A DNA stretch of 44,722 nucleotides from Desulfovibrionaceae bacterium. GTDB lineage: Bacteria > Desulfobacterota > Desulfovibrionia > Desulfovibrionales > Desulfovibrionaceae. Position numbers and translations under genes: made by a program. Each line of letters begins with the position of its first letter. Within the stretch, counting starts at the first letter, position 1. Below, piece after piece: positions 28,547 to 36,906 of this stretch. The stretch lies in the NCBI GenBank assembly GCA_017454105.1, contig JAFTDR010000120.1, forward strand, positions 1-44,722, written 5' to 3'. The notes below the pieces were generated by a model, which was not told where the DNA came from, did no database searches, and was given only the letters and a program-made list of their open reading frames with translations.

Positions 28547-28661
28547 TATGCTCGGCATCACAATGATTCTTCCTGTGACACGAAGTGAACCCAGTTGTGC
28601 AGATCAATTGATGCCGCTTTCCTTTACCTGGCCAGGGAGAATCATTATGAGGTCTGGTTAC
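28547..28661. repeat. A-type element, long copy
   Basis: Left end TATGCTCGGCATCACAATG continues to GATTCTTCC and TGTGACACGAAGTGAA. Right end GGGAGAATCATTATGAGG continues to TCTGGTTAC. Length about 115 bp, like the copy at 23646-23760. Confidence 0.6.
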
Positions 28662-28861
28662 AAAGAGAAGGTTGAGCAACCTGCAACGAAGCCAGATCAC
28701 AGATGCCTACTCTCGCTCTAGATCATCAACGGTATGATATAGTACACGTTGGCCAGTAGGCGAAAAATAGCCTGTATCCTATTGAAAAAAAAACGAAAAT
28801 GGTTAGTATGACTTCATAGAATTGATCATTCGCACTATTCAACCAAGTAGGGAGACAAAAA

Positions 28862-29371
28862 ATGGCTGGGATACACGATATCGTGGCAAAGTTTCCGAAA
28901 CTTTTAACAATTGCCAATGCGTGTGCAAAAGCAAATCACCTTGTGCAAGCTCGATATCATTTACCGACCCAAATCTTTGACGGGACCAAACTCTACGTCA
29001 TCAATTCGAAGTCAGAAGCGTTCAATAACATTCTCAGAAGAACACCCAAAGAAGTGTTTAAGCAAGGCGGCGATTATACGGTACCCCTCGGTTCCACCAG
29101 CACACAGGCCATAATAAGCGCCTATGGCCTGTCGAACTCCACTATCTATTCCAATAAACTTTGGACGCAATACCTTGCGGCCTTTAAATCTGATCCTACA
29201 TTGAACTCCGCAAAAGTTGTCATGATGTTCTTGCGCGCGGCAGCAATAATGAAGGTCATCGCCATGAGCGGCAGCACGCTTTCAAATGACAAAAACATTG
29301 GTTTGTGTCTTGAAATTTTGTCTGTAACAGATCCACTGATTATTTCTTTTTTCGCGGACATGGTCAGCTAA
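28862..29371 (+). CDS. orphan small protein, unknown function
   Basis: A 169-residue protein I do not recognise. The start at 28862 follows GGGAG at a good distance, and the frame is free of the dispersed repeats that surround it, which argues for a real gene. It has no signal peptide and no Cys-rich or catalytic motif. The N-terminus (IHDIVAKFPKLLTIANACAKA) is amphipathic helical. The middle (VPLGSTSTQAIISAYGLSNSTI) is Ser/Thr-rich. The C-terminal 50 residues (VVMMFLRAAAIMKVIAMSGS, then FFADMV) are hydrophobic but broken by charges. It stands alone between the ImmA pseudogene and a 3.4-kb repeat desert. A mobile-element or phage origin is possible but not shown. Confidence 0.65.
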   Translation: MAGIHDIVAKFPKLLTIANACAKANHLVQARYHLPTQIFDGTKLYVINSKSEAFNNILRRTPKEVFKQGGDYTVPLGSTSTQAIISAYGLSNSTIYSNKLWTQYLAAFKSDPTLNSAKVVMMFLRAAAIMKVIAMSGSTLSNDKNIGLCLEILSVTDPLIISFFADMVS

Positions 29372-29448
29372 AAGCAAAGTACTTCTGCTCTCTGCCATCA
29401 CACATGACACTCAGGCCGCATAATGTTTGTCCCACAAGAGACATAGCT

Positions 29449-29667
29449 CGTCACCCGCAGGGCTAACTTCGTGTCGCTTAAAGAATCATTGTGCAAGTAT
29501 ATCTTCTACCCTGCCACTTTCTCTCTTGCTCCAAGCTACCGTTGGGACAGAAAAAAAAGCTGACAGCGTACACACGATACGCGCATATCAGCGTTCTTGC
29601 CCTTTGGGCGCAACTCACGGATCAACAGTGAAACGCAGCACGTACGCAACTCTCGTTTCACGTCGTA
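29449..29667 (+). repeat. direct repeat, copy 1 (period 480 bp)
   Basis: About 219 bp from TCGTCACCCGCAGGGC to CACGTCGTA, with only a few differences from the copy at 29929-30147. It begins with an A-type end lacking part of its consensus (GAATCATTGTGCAAGTATA). Confidence 0.85.
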
Positions 29668-29928
29668 TACTCAGCCTCATAAAGATTTTCCCCTAGGTGG
29701 ACGATGTCAGAGTGTAACTCTAAGCGTCCTGCGGAAAATCAATGTGCGGTCGAGTATAGCTCTTCAAATCACGTCAGTTCGTACCAGGAGCGACAAAGAC
29801 CGCCGAAGCGTAGCGAGTCTCCCGTTCTAAACGGGGTCCATCGCAGGCCAGTACGGAAAGAATCATTATGCTGCCGCTGCTTTACACGGAAGAAGCCGCA
29901 ATCCTTCTGAACTTCAAGAGACAAAGGT

Positions 29929-30147
29929 CGTCACCCGCAGGGCTAACTTCGTGTCGCTTAAAGAATCATTGTGCAAGTATATCTTCTACCCTGCCGCTTT
30001 CTCTCTTGCTCCAAGCTACCGTTGGGACAGAAAAAAAAGCTGACAGCGTACACACGATACGCGCATATCAGCGTTCTTGCCCTTCGGGCGCAACTCACGG
30101 ATCAACAGTGAAACGCAGCACGTACGCAACTTTCGTTTCACGTCGTA
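29929..30147 (+). repeat. direct repeat, copy 2 (period 480 bp)
   Basis: Near-identical to 29449-29667, with single-base changes such as TGCCACTT to TGCCGCTT and CTTTGGG to CTTCGGG. Downstream of both copies a further block (AGCTCTTCAAATC to TTTACACGGAAG) is repeated, with deletions in the second. Confidence 0.85.
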
Positions 30148-31142
30148 GCTCTTCAAATCGTGTCAGTTCGTACCAGAAGCGTAGCGAGTCTCCCGCTCCA
30201 AGCGGCATCAAGAGGGGTCCATCGCAGGCCAGTACGGGAAGAATCATTATGCTGCCGCAGCTTTTACACGGAAGAGAGCCGCAGTCCTTCTGGACTTCCA
30301 ATCGTCCTATTAGGATAGAAAACTCGCGCACATTAGGCTTTTCTTTTCAGTAGCGACTGTACATGCCGGGAAATTGAGGAGACTTCAGGCTCACTGCAAG
30401 TCGTCAGTTGCATAGACGGCTTTTCCTGTTTCCGGGCGCTTAAGAACCTTTGGCAGACACAGCCTGCAGGGGCCGCCAAAAAGATACGCCGCATTGAAAT
30501 CGTCACTCGGCTTATCCACAGGCCCACAGGGCAACTTTCGTGTCGCGGGAGATTCATTGTGACGGCGAGTATACAAACGCACGATGAGCATTTGCAGCTT
30601 GCGACTGTCTCTCGCACTTGCTGCCTGCTCTCTGGTGTATGTGGCGGTACAAAGAGTGTGCCGCCATGTCAGTCCACGTTTTGCTTAAACAGTGCGCATG
30701 AGGATCTTTCGAGTGCGTCGGATCGTGACTTTCCTGCAAGTCCTCGAATGACAGCCAGAGTCTGGTTTTTGCGTATGCTTGTGCAGGAAGTCATACCCCA
30801 CACAAGCGAGCGTGCGGTGTTGCCTTCGGTTCTTAAAAATAAGCAGACACAAAAGCACAAATGAGTGTGCGCAGCACGATCGTATTGCCCTCCTTGGAGG
30901 GTATTTTTTATTCTGCACTGTCCTGCACAGAAAGACGAATTGTGCCCTGAGGCCCATCCCGCACGTCGCCCCAAGCAATAAACGTGCATTCCCGAGAAAA
31001 AAACGCTTTTTCCCACCGTAAAGGCTTTGGTGGAAAATCATTGTGCGGCCGAGTATAACGAGACGGAGAAAAGCCGCATTCCCAAAGCCTTTCAAGCTAT
31101 ACTCGGCTTCACAATGATTCTTCCCGTGCCGACCAAAGATTG

Positions 31143-31224
31143 TCCAGCAAGAAACAAACTGACGTTTTTGCGAACGGGAGTCAACACTGAGTCTGGTACA
31201 ACTTTTTTTCTGACCGCAGTATAG
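31143..31224 (-). repeat. B-type element truncated against an A-type end
   Basis: Right part AACTTTTTTTCTGACCGCAG is intact. The left end lacks GTATACTC and instead joins an A-type sequence (GGCTTCACAATGATTCTTCC at 31104-31123) through GTGCCGACCAAAG. It looks like one element inserted into or recombined with another. Confidence 0.5.
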
Positions 31225-31676
31225 CTGGGTATATACGCGCGACAAGTGAAATTTGGCAAAGGGACTTTAAGAACCGCCGAACCTAAGCGGTCCCCCCTAG
31301 CATGTTTTAGGGCATAGAATACGTCAAAAGCTCAGCGGTACAATAGCGGAATGCCTGAAGTACACCATTCGGGGAGAATCATTGTGACGCCGAGTATACC
31401 CGTGACCCTTTAGGTGCCTAGCGGAAAATCATTATGCGGTCGAGCATATCGCTCACTTGCCTGAATGGCACAGAAAGCGAAAGTGAGCTACCGCGATCGT
31501 AGACCCAAAAAAGCCAAACACTGAGTACGGCATAAAAGGATGGTGTATTGAAGAATGTGCGCTCATGGATTGCCCCTTACGCTTGCAGGCAGCACCACAA
31601 GCTAGAACTTGCGCTTGTATGGAGACAAGTGTATTGGAGCGTCCTTGGAAACTGTAAAAAGGTATCGTGACATTCT

Positions 31677-31703
31677 TGTCGAAACTGATGGACAGTTTCG
31701 ACA
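31677..31703 (+). repeat. F-type hairpin, perfect stem copy
   Basis: TGTCGAAACTG, loop ATGGA, CAGTTTCGACA: an 11-bp perfect stem. It is preceded by ACTGTAAAAAGGTATC, shared with the copy at 27744-27800. Confidence 0.6.
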
Positions 31704-32642
31704 GCAGAAATGAACGTAATTTTTAATAAGCCCTGGCTTTGTGTCTGCTATAAATCCCCAGGTTAACCATAAGCTTCTTTCGGCAGATAGCATTACTCTG
31801 CCGGGTATACTGACATACTGATACGAAATTGTCAGAATGCCATGCCCCCAACTCGGACGCTGGAAAAATCTACTTGGCGCGAAGAGCTTCTTACCCGCTT
31901 TCAAGGAGGGAACCGGGAAAGGAGTTCTGGGGGGAAGTGCTCAACTTACGATTTTACAGATCCTTGCTCCCTGCATATCCAGTGCGAGCGATAGTCTGGC
32001 AACCCGTACACGCGGAAAAATTCCTCGTGTACAGCAATACTACCGTTCAATCCTGCAGGGGAAACTGAAATCATCGCTGTGCAGAGCAGCTTGGCTTAAG
32101 TCACAACGAGCTAAAAGGAAGCGAGGATGCCCGAAAATGTAAGGCGAATGAAACGCCTGATTCTTTGTGGCGTAAGAGCGTTACACCTGGAAAAAAATTG
32201 ATGTGTGATTGGAGGAAGAAAACGCCTCGTATCGCCACGTTGTACTGCGGTCATAAAAAGACCACAGGAGTTGAAAATACCAGACTTGAGTGCTGACTTC
32301 CGTTCGCAAAACTGTCAGTTTGCTTCTGGGAGGCGCGGCGCACTCAAAAATAGCCTTTGTCGCTCAACTTGGCTCCACGAATGATTCTTCGCTCACCTCT
32401 GGCCGCCGCGCAGAAAACCACGGATCTCTTGAGCTACAAATCGTCCTATACAGGATTGGCCTTGGCGTCACTCAAGCTAAGCGAGGGGTATTTTTCGCAC
32501 CCACGCATTGCTTGTTTTGAATCAGGCAATGGTGGCACGTGATAAAAAACTGGCATTGGTTGCCTTCGCGGAAAATGCGCAATACGTCGCACATTCCGCT
32601 GAAACTTTGTCTGTGAGCGGCGCAGAAGACGCTCGCCATAAA

Positions 32643-32744
32643 GTATACTGCGGCTAGAAAGAAATGTCCTACCCAAAAAGCAAAGAAACACGGTCCCAAA
32701 AGCGCTTACTGTACGCACGGAATTTTTTTCTAGCCGGAGTATAT
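32643..32744. repeat. B-related element with long inverted ends
   Basis: Left end GTATACTGCGGCTAGAAA followed by GAAAT; right end, on the other strand, ATATACTCCGGCTAGAAA followed by AAAAT. About 20 of 23 positions match. The interior differs from the other B copies, so this is a subfamily. Confidence 0.65.
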
Positions 32745-32832
32745 ATGAAGCAAAGCGCGAAAGGCTAAAAAGGTCTCAAGACGCGCTCAAATGCGGCCGA
32801 ACTCAAAACCTTCACTATTTCCTGCGGCCGGA

Positions 32833-33330
32833 TCACTTGAGCATTGTAATGATTTCACCGATGAACATATGATGCGGCTCCTCATCGGTGTAGAAGCTGG
32901 CAACGACATCCTCTGGAATACGGTCTTTTATCAAGGGCGCTGTGTAGATTTTCTTGCAGACAAGAGTCAGCATCGCTTCATTATAGCCTACACCCTCGCC
33001 AACCGCTTTAGGCGTTAAACTTGTCAGGGCAATTTTGTCGCAGTCCTTTCCTGATTTGCTGCCGAGAATGCCGAGGTCCTTCTTTTTATCCTTCGGGAAC
33101 CAGCAGATAGTAAAGATCGAGTGGCGTTCCATGAAGGAGAATGTGTGACGTATCGGTTTAACAAAAACTGTCGCAATATTTTTGGCCTTGCCTGGTCCAC
33201 CCCATAACGACCCGAGTTGCCCCCAGCTAATGGTCATGGCGTTGTAATCGCCAAGAGGACCGGCTGTGAGCAAAGCCCAGTCATTGTTGAAGATCTGGAA
33301 AATATTGGTGTTCAGATCAAGTTGATCCAT
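32833..33330 (-). CDS. flavin reductase-like FMN-binding protein
   Basis: A 165-residue protein of the flavin reductase-like, FMN-binding split-barrel family. It is expected to bind FMN and act in flavin reduction or electron transfer in the cytoplasm. The start at 33330 follows AGGGGGACGT. Family features are NDWALLTAG near the N-terminus, YNAMTISWGQLGSLWG (substrate/FMN loop), VFVKPIRHTFSFME and FTICWFP. The C-terminal HHMFIGEI matches the usual end. It lies 21 bp downstream of a CopZ-like gene on the same strand, so the two are probably one operon. This hints at a metal- or redox-stress role, which is inference. The exact reaction is unknown. Confidence 0.88.
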   Translation of the reverse strand: MDQLDLNTNIFQIFNNDWALLTAGPLGDYNAMTISWGQLGSLWGGPGKAKNIATVFVKPIRHTFSFMERHSIFTICWFPKDKKKDLGILGSKSGKDCDKIALTSLTPKAVGEGVGYNEAMLTLVCKKIYTAPLIKDRIPEDVVASFYTDEEPHHMFIGEIITMLK

Positions 33331-33351
33331 ACGTCCCCCTATTTGCGTCTC

Positions 33352-33558
33352 CTATTGAATTTTTACGACGGTATACCCTGCTTCCACCACTGTCTTTTTT
33401 AGAACATCATCTGTCACAGTGTCGTCGCAGTTGACAAGAGCCTGTTTGTCATCAAGGCGAACCTCGACAGAGGAAACTCCTGGCACAGCGGACAGAGCCT
33501 TCTGCACAGCGCCCGCGCAGTGATTGCACATCATGCCGTCGATAGTGAGAGTCTTCAT
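33352..33558 (-). CDS. heavy-metal-associated (CopZ-like) copper chaperone
   Basis: A 68-residue single-domain HMA protein. The start at 33558 is chosen because GGAGG lies just upstream; a longer frame begins 16 codons earlier without a site. The metal motif is GMMCNHC with Cys11 and Cys14, a variant of GMxCxxC. The remaining pattern (VQKALSAVPGVSSVEVRLDD, then VVEAGYTVVKIQ) is standard ferredoxin-like HMA. It likely carries Cu(I) or another soft metal in the cytoplasm. No P-type ATPase is next to it; instead a flavin reductase follows in the same apparent operon. Confidence 0.92.
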   Translation of the reverse strand: MKTLTIDGMMCNHCAGAVQKALSAVPGVSSVEVRLDDKQALVNCDDTVTDDVLKKTVVEAGYTVVKIQ

Positions 33559-34178
33559 AGTATCCTCCATATGCTGTTTACTTCCGAAATTGGAAGTGAT
33601 TTTCAAACACTATCCTAACGGCCGGCCAATTGCAAGCTGCTTGGGACATCGGAAGTATGGCAAAAAGAACCAAACCTAAGCGAAGCGGTCCCAAGCTTCA
33701 CACGACACGCAGACGCGCATCTCAAGAGCTGCCCTCGGACCGCACAATGCTTTTCCGCACAACAGCAAGGCCCATCGCAATCGGCCAGTACGGGAAGAAT
33801 CATTATGCTGCCGGGTATTATGATGAAAAGTGTAGGAGCTGGAGGAAAACGCGGACTCTGCCTGTATAAACGCCTACAAACCCTATGTCAGTGCGATCGC
33901 AGAGCGAATGCCACAAAATGCGGTACAATACCGCTTTTCCGCACGTCTGTTCTTAAAAGAGTGTACAGTGTACGTACAGAAAAAATGAACTTTTGTTTTT
34001 TTCGTTGACAAAAATTGCGCAGTGCTTATTACTTTCCATAGGTAAAGTTTTATTTATTGAGAAAGTATCATAATATTTTTTAGAAAAAAAAAGATTGCAG
34101 CCCTCTTTTTTTCCGTGTATGAACGTAAAGGCATGTAACAGAGCGCCTTTATATCTATTTTTTTCAAAAGGAGTGAGA
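33559..34178. other. intergenic with A-type repeat and rdgC leader
   Basis: An A-type end lies at about 33795-33822 (GGGAAGAATCATTATGCTG). A segment CCTAAGCGAAGCGGTCCC near 33673 echoes 31279-31297. The last 200 bases are AT-rich, with a promoter candidate. GTGTACAGTGTACGTAC at about 33960-33976 contains repeated GTAC steps and could be an operator. Confidence 0.45.
34005..34033 (+). promoter_or_regulatory. candidate promoter of the rdgC-like gene
   Basis: TTGACA (34005-34010), a 17-base spacer and ATTACT (34028-34033). The -35 box is consensus and the -10 is weak. The start codon is about 145 bases downstream. Confidence 0.4.
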
Positions 34179-35123
34179 ATGTCAGGTTTTTTTACGTCAA
34201 CAACAGCCATGCGCATTTATTCGGTATCTGGCTCTGTCGGTGAGTTTGGAGACAGGCTTACCAACGCCGCTTTTCGCTCGCAGCCAAAAGAAGTGGACCC
34301 GCAAGAGAAGATTATCGGTTTTGTCGGCCTGGGAGACGCACTGGATACCGATTTTCAATTTGATATACAGCATGAAAACTATATAACACTGTCCCTGCGC
34401 ATTGACGAACGCAAACCGTCTATGCCTGCCGTGCGTATACGTTTTGCTGAAGCGCTGAAGAAAGAGGCAGAGAATAACGGAAAAGTTTCGCGCGAAAGAA
34501 AGAAAGAACTGAAGGAGGACGCCCTTTTTGCCGTCCTTATGAAATCCGACTATGTGCCGACGCTTGTTGATATTATCTACGATACGGAAAAGCAGCGCCT
34601 TGTTCTTTCAACAGCCTCAGAAGCGCAGGCAGCTCTGGCAACAGAACTTTTTTCACGGGTTTTTGGCGTAACTCTGGAAGCCATAACAGCGTCCGAGGAT
34701 ATCAAAGACGTATTCCGAACAATCTATATGGGTGAAAAGTCAGTTGCAGTTGAGCTTGAAGACGGTTCCGGCGCTCTCCTTCTAAGTGACGACTTTACCG
34801 TAACACTGCAGACGCAGGAATCATCCGATGAACGGGCGAGTGTCTCAGCTCGCGGCAATCAGGAGGCAGGGCTCAAAGCACTGGAAGAAGGGCTGTATAT
34901 CCGACGCATGGGCATTAACGCAGAAGTGCGCGACCCAGAAGAGCAAAGCGATGATCCAAAGGCGACCTGTCAGTTTATGCTTGATGAGTCACTGATTGTG
35001 ACGGGACTCAAGATGCCCAAACAGGAGAGAGGCAGCGCGCGCGAGGACGATTTCTTTCTTAAGGCTGGGCACGCTTTTCTAGTTGCGGAAATCGTTGAAA
35101 AGATGGGGGCTATATCTGTGTAG
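34179..35123 (+). CDS. rdgC: RdgC-like recombination-associated protein
   Basis: A 314-residue protein related to RdgC, a DNA-binding ring protein that modulates RecA-dependent recombination and acts on the nucleoid. The start at 34179 is chosen for AAAAGGAG just upstream and because the length then equals that of known RdgC (about 300). Similarity by eye to E. coli RdgC is clearest in the region RERKKELKEDALFAVL, then VDIIYDTEKQRLVLSTAS and ALATELFSRVFG. This parallels the helical lead-in, beta strand and ALLRKSLG-like part of that protein. The N-terminal MRIYSVSG also fits. It is divergent, so the symbol is given with caution. It has its own promoter candidate and a strong terminator. A UmuD-like gene lies about 1 kb away, so two DNA-repair genes sit close together. 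Confidence 0.75.
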   Translation: MSGFFTSTTAMRIYSVSGSVGEFGDRLTNAAFRSQPKEVDPQEKIIGFVGLGDALDTDFQFDIQHENYITLSLRIDERKPSMPAVRIRFAEALKKEAENNGKVSRERKKELKEDALFAVLMKSDYVPTLVDIIYDTEKQRLVLSTASEAQAALATELFSRVFGVTLEAITASEDIKDVFRTIYMGEKSVAVELEDGSGALLLSDDFTVTLQTQESSDERASVSARGNQEAGLKALEEGLYIRRMGINAEVRDPEEQSDDPKATCQFMLDESLIVTGLKMPKQERGSAREDDFFLKAGHAFLVAEIVEKMGAISV

Positions 35124-35177
35124 AGGCGAGCGACTCTTTTCTTGCTCGTGACCGGAACAATTTCAGCATTGCGTGGA

Positions 35178-35220
35178 CGCGCAAGCCTTGCCCATTCTTG
35201 GCATGGCTTGCGCGTTTTTT
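35178..35220 (+). terminator. rho-independent terminator after the rdgC-like gene
   Basis: CGCGCAAGCC (35178-35187), a 17-base loop and GGCTTGCGCG (35205-35214) followed by six T. The 10-bp stem is perfect. Confidence 0.9.
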
Positions 35221-36001
35221 CGTCACGTACCAGCCAAAAACTGCCGCTTTTTAAGAAAACACGGTGCGGACATCTGCTAGCAAAGGGTAACTGTCACAGC
35301 AAGCCAGCACAGTCTGATTTTTTTCTGCCCTGGCAGTCCAGCCTAAAAATTCCTTGGACAAAAAAGGAAGCTTGATGAGGCTCTTTGCCTAAGACGCTTC
35401 TGGGATTCTTTAACCCCAATATGCTTTCGATGTGATGCGTCGAAAAATCTTCTTTGCGCCATCCTGACTCTACGAATTCGTATAGTCCCAAGCCCTCGGT
35501 CCTTTTCTGGCTCAAGAGACGCGGAGTAGAGCCGTAATCCCCTCTTCTTCCGACTTTTTTTATTCCGAGTGTATCAGAAGTTTTGTGTAAATCTATCCTC
35601 AAGCTGGACTGGTCTTGGGCAAGTGCGGAGTTTACACAAATTTAATTACACTCTCACTATTCCAGGTTCCTGGAACAAGGGACTTCGTAGCCAAACTGGT
35701 TGCAACGGTATTTCTGCCCGCAGTAGAAAGCGATCAATTTCTATTCAGTCTCGAAAATTATTCCCGGTCGCAGAATGGTTTTCCCACGTAAACCGAAGGA
35801 GAGGACCTCAAGGAAACGGTATGGGAAGAATCAACGTGACGCCGAGCTGCAGTATACCCGGTCGCTAAAAGTTTTACCTCGCAGGCCAAAGGCGAGGACC
35901 TCTGGGAATCGGGAAGGAAAAAATCATTGTGGCGCCGAGTATACCATTCTTAAAAAACTCTTTTTCAAGCTCAAGTAGATCTGCAACTCGTCCTTAAGGC
36001 T

Positions 36002-36169
36002 TTAAAAATCCACATCTTTGGGCTTTTCGTCTTTTAGGCGTACGCGAAATGCCGGGAATTTGAGATACTTTACAAGTTCTGAACACTCACTCTGGTCAGG
36101 GCGCGCAATACTGATAGAAGGCGAACGGCTCTTCAGATCGAAAAAACGCTGCGGCACACGTACTGGGTA
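36002..36169 (-). pseudogene. possible gene remnant downstream of umuD
   Basis: A 55-codon stretch, open after a TGA and ending TAA, reads RVPQRFFDLKSRSPSISIAR then LVKYLKFPAFRVRLKD. It has no start or binding site and lies 11 bases beyond the umuD stop, where umuC would be expected. I cannot match it to the UmuC C-terminus. Part of it (ATGCCGGGAA with TTGAG and flanking bases) recurs near 30330-30400, so it may be a piece of a repeated sequence and not a gene. Confidence 0.3.
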
Positions 36170-36180
36170 TCAGCGAATTG

Positions 36181-36609
36181 TTACACTCTGTGAATAACGT
36201 ATGTCACCACACCCCAAATATAAACATACTCGTTTTCCGTGATATCTATTTCAGGAAAGCTAGGGTTAGCCGGAACGAGAAACACTCCGTTTTTTCTGCG
36301 AACAAGCCGTTTGACTGTCAGCTCACCTTCAAGTGCTGCTATAACTATTCGATTGTTGCCCGCCTGAATTGACCGGTCCACAATAAGCAGATCGCCGTCA
36401 TGTATACCAGCGTCAATCATGGAGGAGCCAGAGGCGCGCAGAAAAAACGTGGCCGCTCGATTGCGGACAAGATAGGTGTTCAAATTGAGGGATTCTTCTA
36501 TATGGTCATCTACCGGTGAGGGAAAACCCGCTTCTATTGGCGTCCCATAGAGCGTAATTCCCTCATCCGTATCGAACTCGCCGAGAGAACCAAGATTTTC
36601 AACTTTCAT
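36181..36609 (-). CDS. umuD: UmuD-like S24 self-cleaving SOS protein
   Basis: A 142-residue protein of the LexA/UmuD S24 peptidase family, expected to be activated by RecA-stimulated self-cleavage and to support error-prone repair. It has the cleavage site Ala27-Gly28 in IEAGFPSP, the nucleophile Ser63 in ASGSSMID, and the general base Lys100 in GELTVKRL. GDLLIVDRS and WGVVTYVI complete the match. The size and lack of an N-terminal HTH fit UmuD and not LexA. The start at 36609 is preferred because upstream in-frame starts lie within a CRISPR repeat. The only Shine-Dalgarno-like bases, GAGGGG, are inside that repeat, 9 bases before the ATG. No umuC follows; only a short remnant lies downstream. 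The SOS operator is not visible and may have been displaced by repeats. Confidence 0.9.
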   Translation of the reverse strand: MKVENLGSLGEFDTDEGITLYGTPIEAGFPSPVDDHIEESLNLNTYLVRNRAATFFLRASGSSMIDAGIHDGDLLIVDRSIQAGNNRIVIAALEGELTVKRLVRRKNGVFLVPANPSFPEIDITENEYVYIWGVVTYVIHRV

Positions 36610-36611
36610 AC

Positions 36612-36702
36612 AGAAACACCCCTCACGCATGTGGGGAAGACTTGCTCTCGCCATGTGCAAGAATGGACGACCGAGAAACACCCCCACGCACGTGGGGAAG
36701 AC
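36612..36702 (-). CRISPR. two-repeat CRISPR relic upstream of umuD
   Basis: I-E-like repeats lie at 36612-36641 (30 nt, one extra base, variant CTCACGCATGTGGGG) and 36674-36702 (29 nt, identical to 10144-10172). They are separated by a 32-nt spacer. On the minus strand the repeats read GTCTTCCCCACGC then GTGGGGGTGTTTCT, the crRNA orientation, and run directly into the umuD start. The sequence beyond the outer repeat repeats that beyond 10172. Confidence 0.8.
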
Positions 36703-36769
36703 CCTGCATCATTCCTTGATCGCCCATAGGATTGTGTCCCCGCAAGCTTAAGGGACAGTGAGTGGTATT

Positions 36770-36842
36770 GTATACCCGACCGCATACAGGTTTCCCACAG
36801 CAGTCATTGGTCGGCACAGGAAGAAACACTATGCAGCCTAAG
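36770..36842. repeat. A-type palindromic element, second copy attached to CRISPR relic
   Basis: Begins GTATACCCGACCGCATACAG and ends GAAACACTATGCAGCC then TAAGCA. It corresponds to 10239-10313 in sequence and in its distance from the CRISPR repeat. Confidence 0.65.
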
Positions 36843-36906
36843 CAAAGCCCATAAAAAGACACTCGCGTCAAGGCTACCCATTCTGCACGGCTAGGATCAT
36901 AAGCCG

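Larger units (their letters stand above)
27717..28861. other. intergenic with F hairpin, MITE-like G element and A element
   Basis: Three repeat elements occupy much of this interval and are annotated separately. A hairpin unit related to AACCTCG lies near 28163. I see no gene signature in the short frames. Confidence 0.5.
29372..32832. other. 3.4-kb repeat-rich desert
   Basis: No gene is supported. It holds a pair of 219-bp near-identical segments (29449-29667 and 29929-30147) and a second duplicated block (about 29757-29892 and 30147-30274). There are A-type ends near 29735, 29850, 30235, 30545, 31035, 31100, 31378 and 31430. B-type copies lie at 31143-31224, about 32241-32335 and 32643-32744. 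An F hairpin lies at 31677-31703 and a D-type piece at about 32020-32145. A fragment around 30330-30400 resembles the 36002-36169 remnant. The frames at 30685-31245 and 31602-31904 are made of these repeats. Confidence 0.55.
35124..36180. other. intergenic with C- and A-type repeats
   Basis: Besides the terminator, a C-type copy lies inverted at about 35655-35735. Two A-type right ends lie at about 35822-35860 and 35918-35945. A short remnant frame at 36002-36169 is annotated separately. Nothing else is supported. Confidence 0.5.

Noticed and set aside
30685..31245. 186-codon minus-strand frame
   Set aside because: Composed of A- and B-type repeat sequences, with no signature and no start context.
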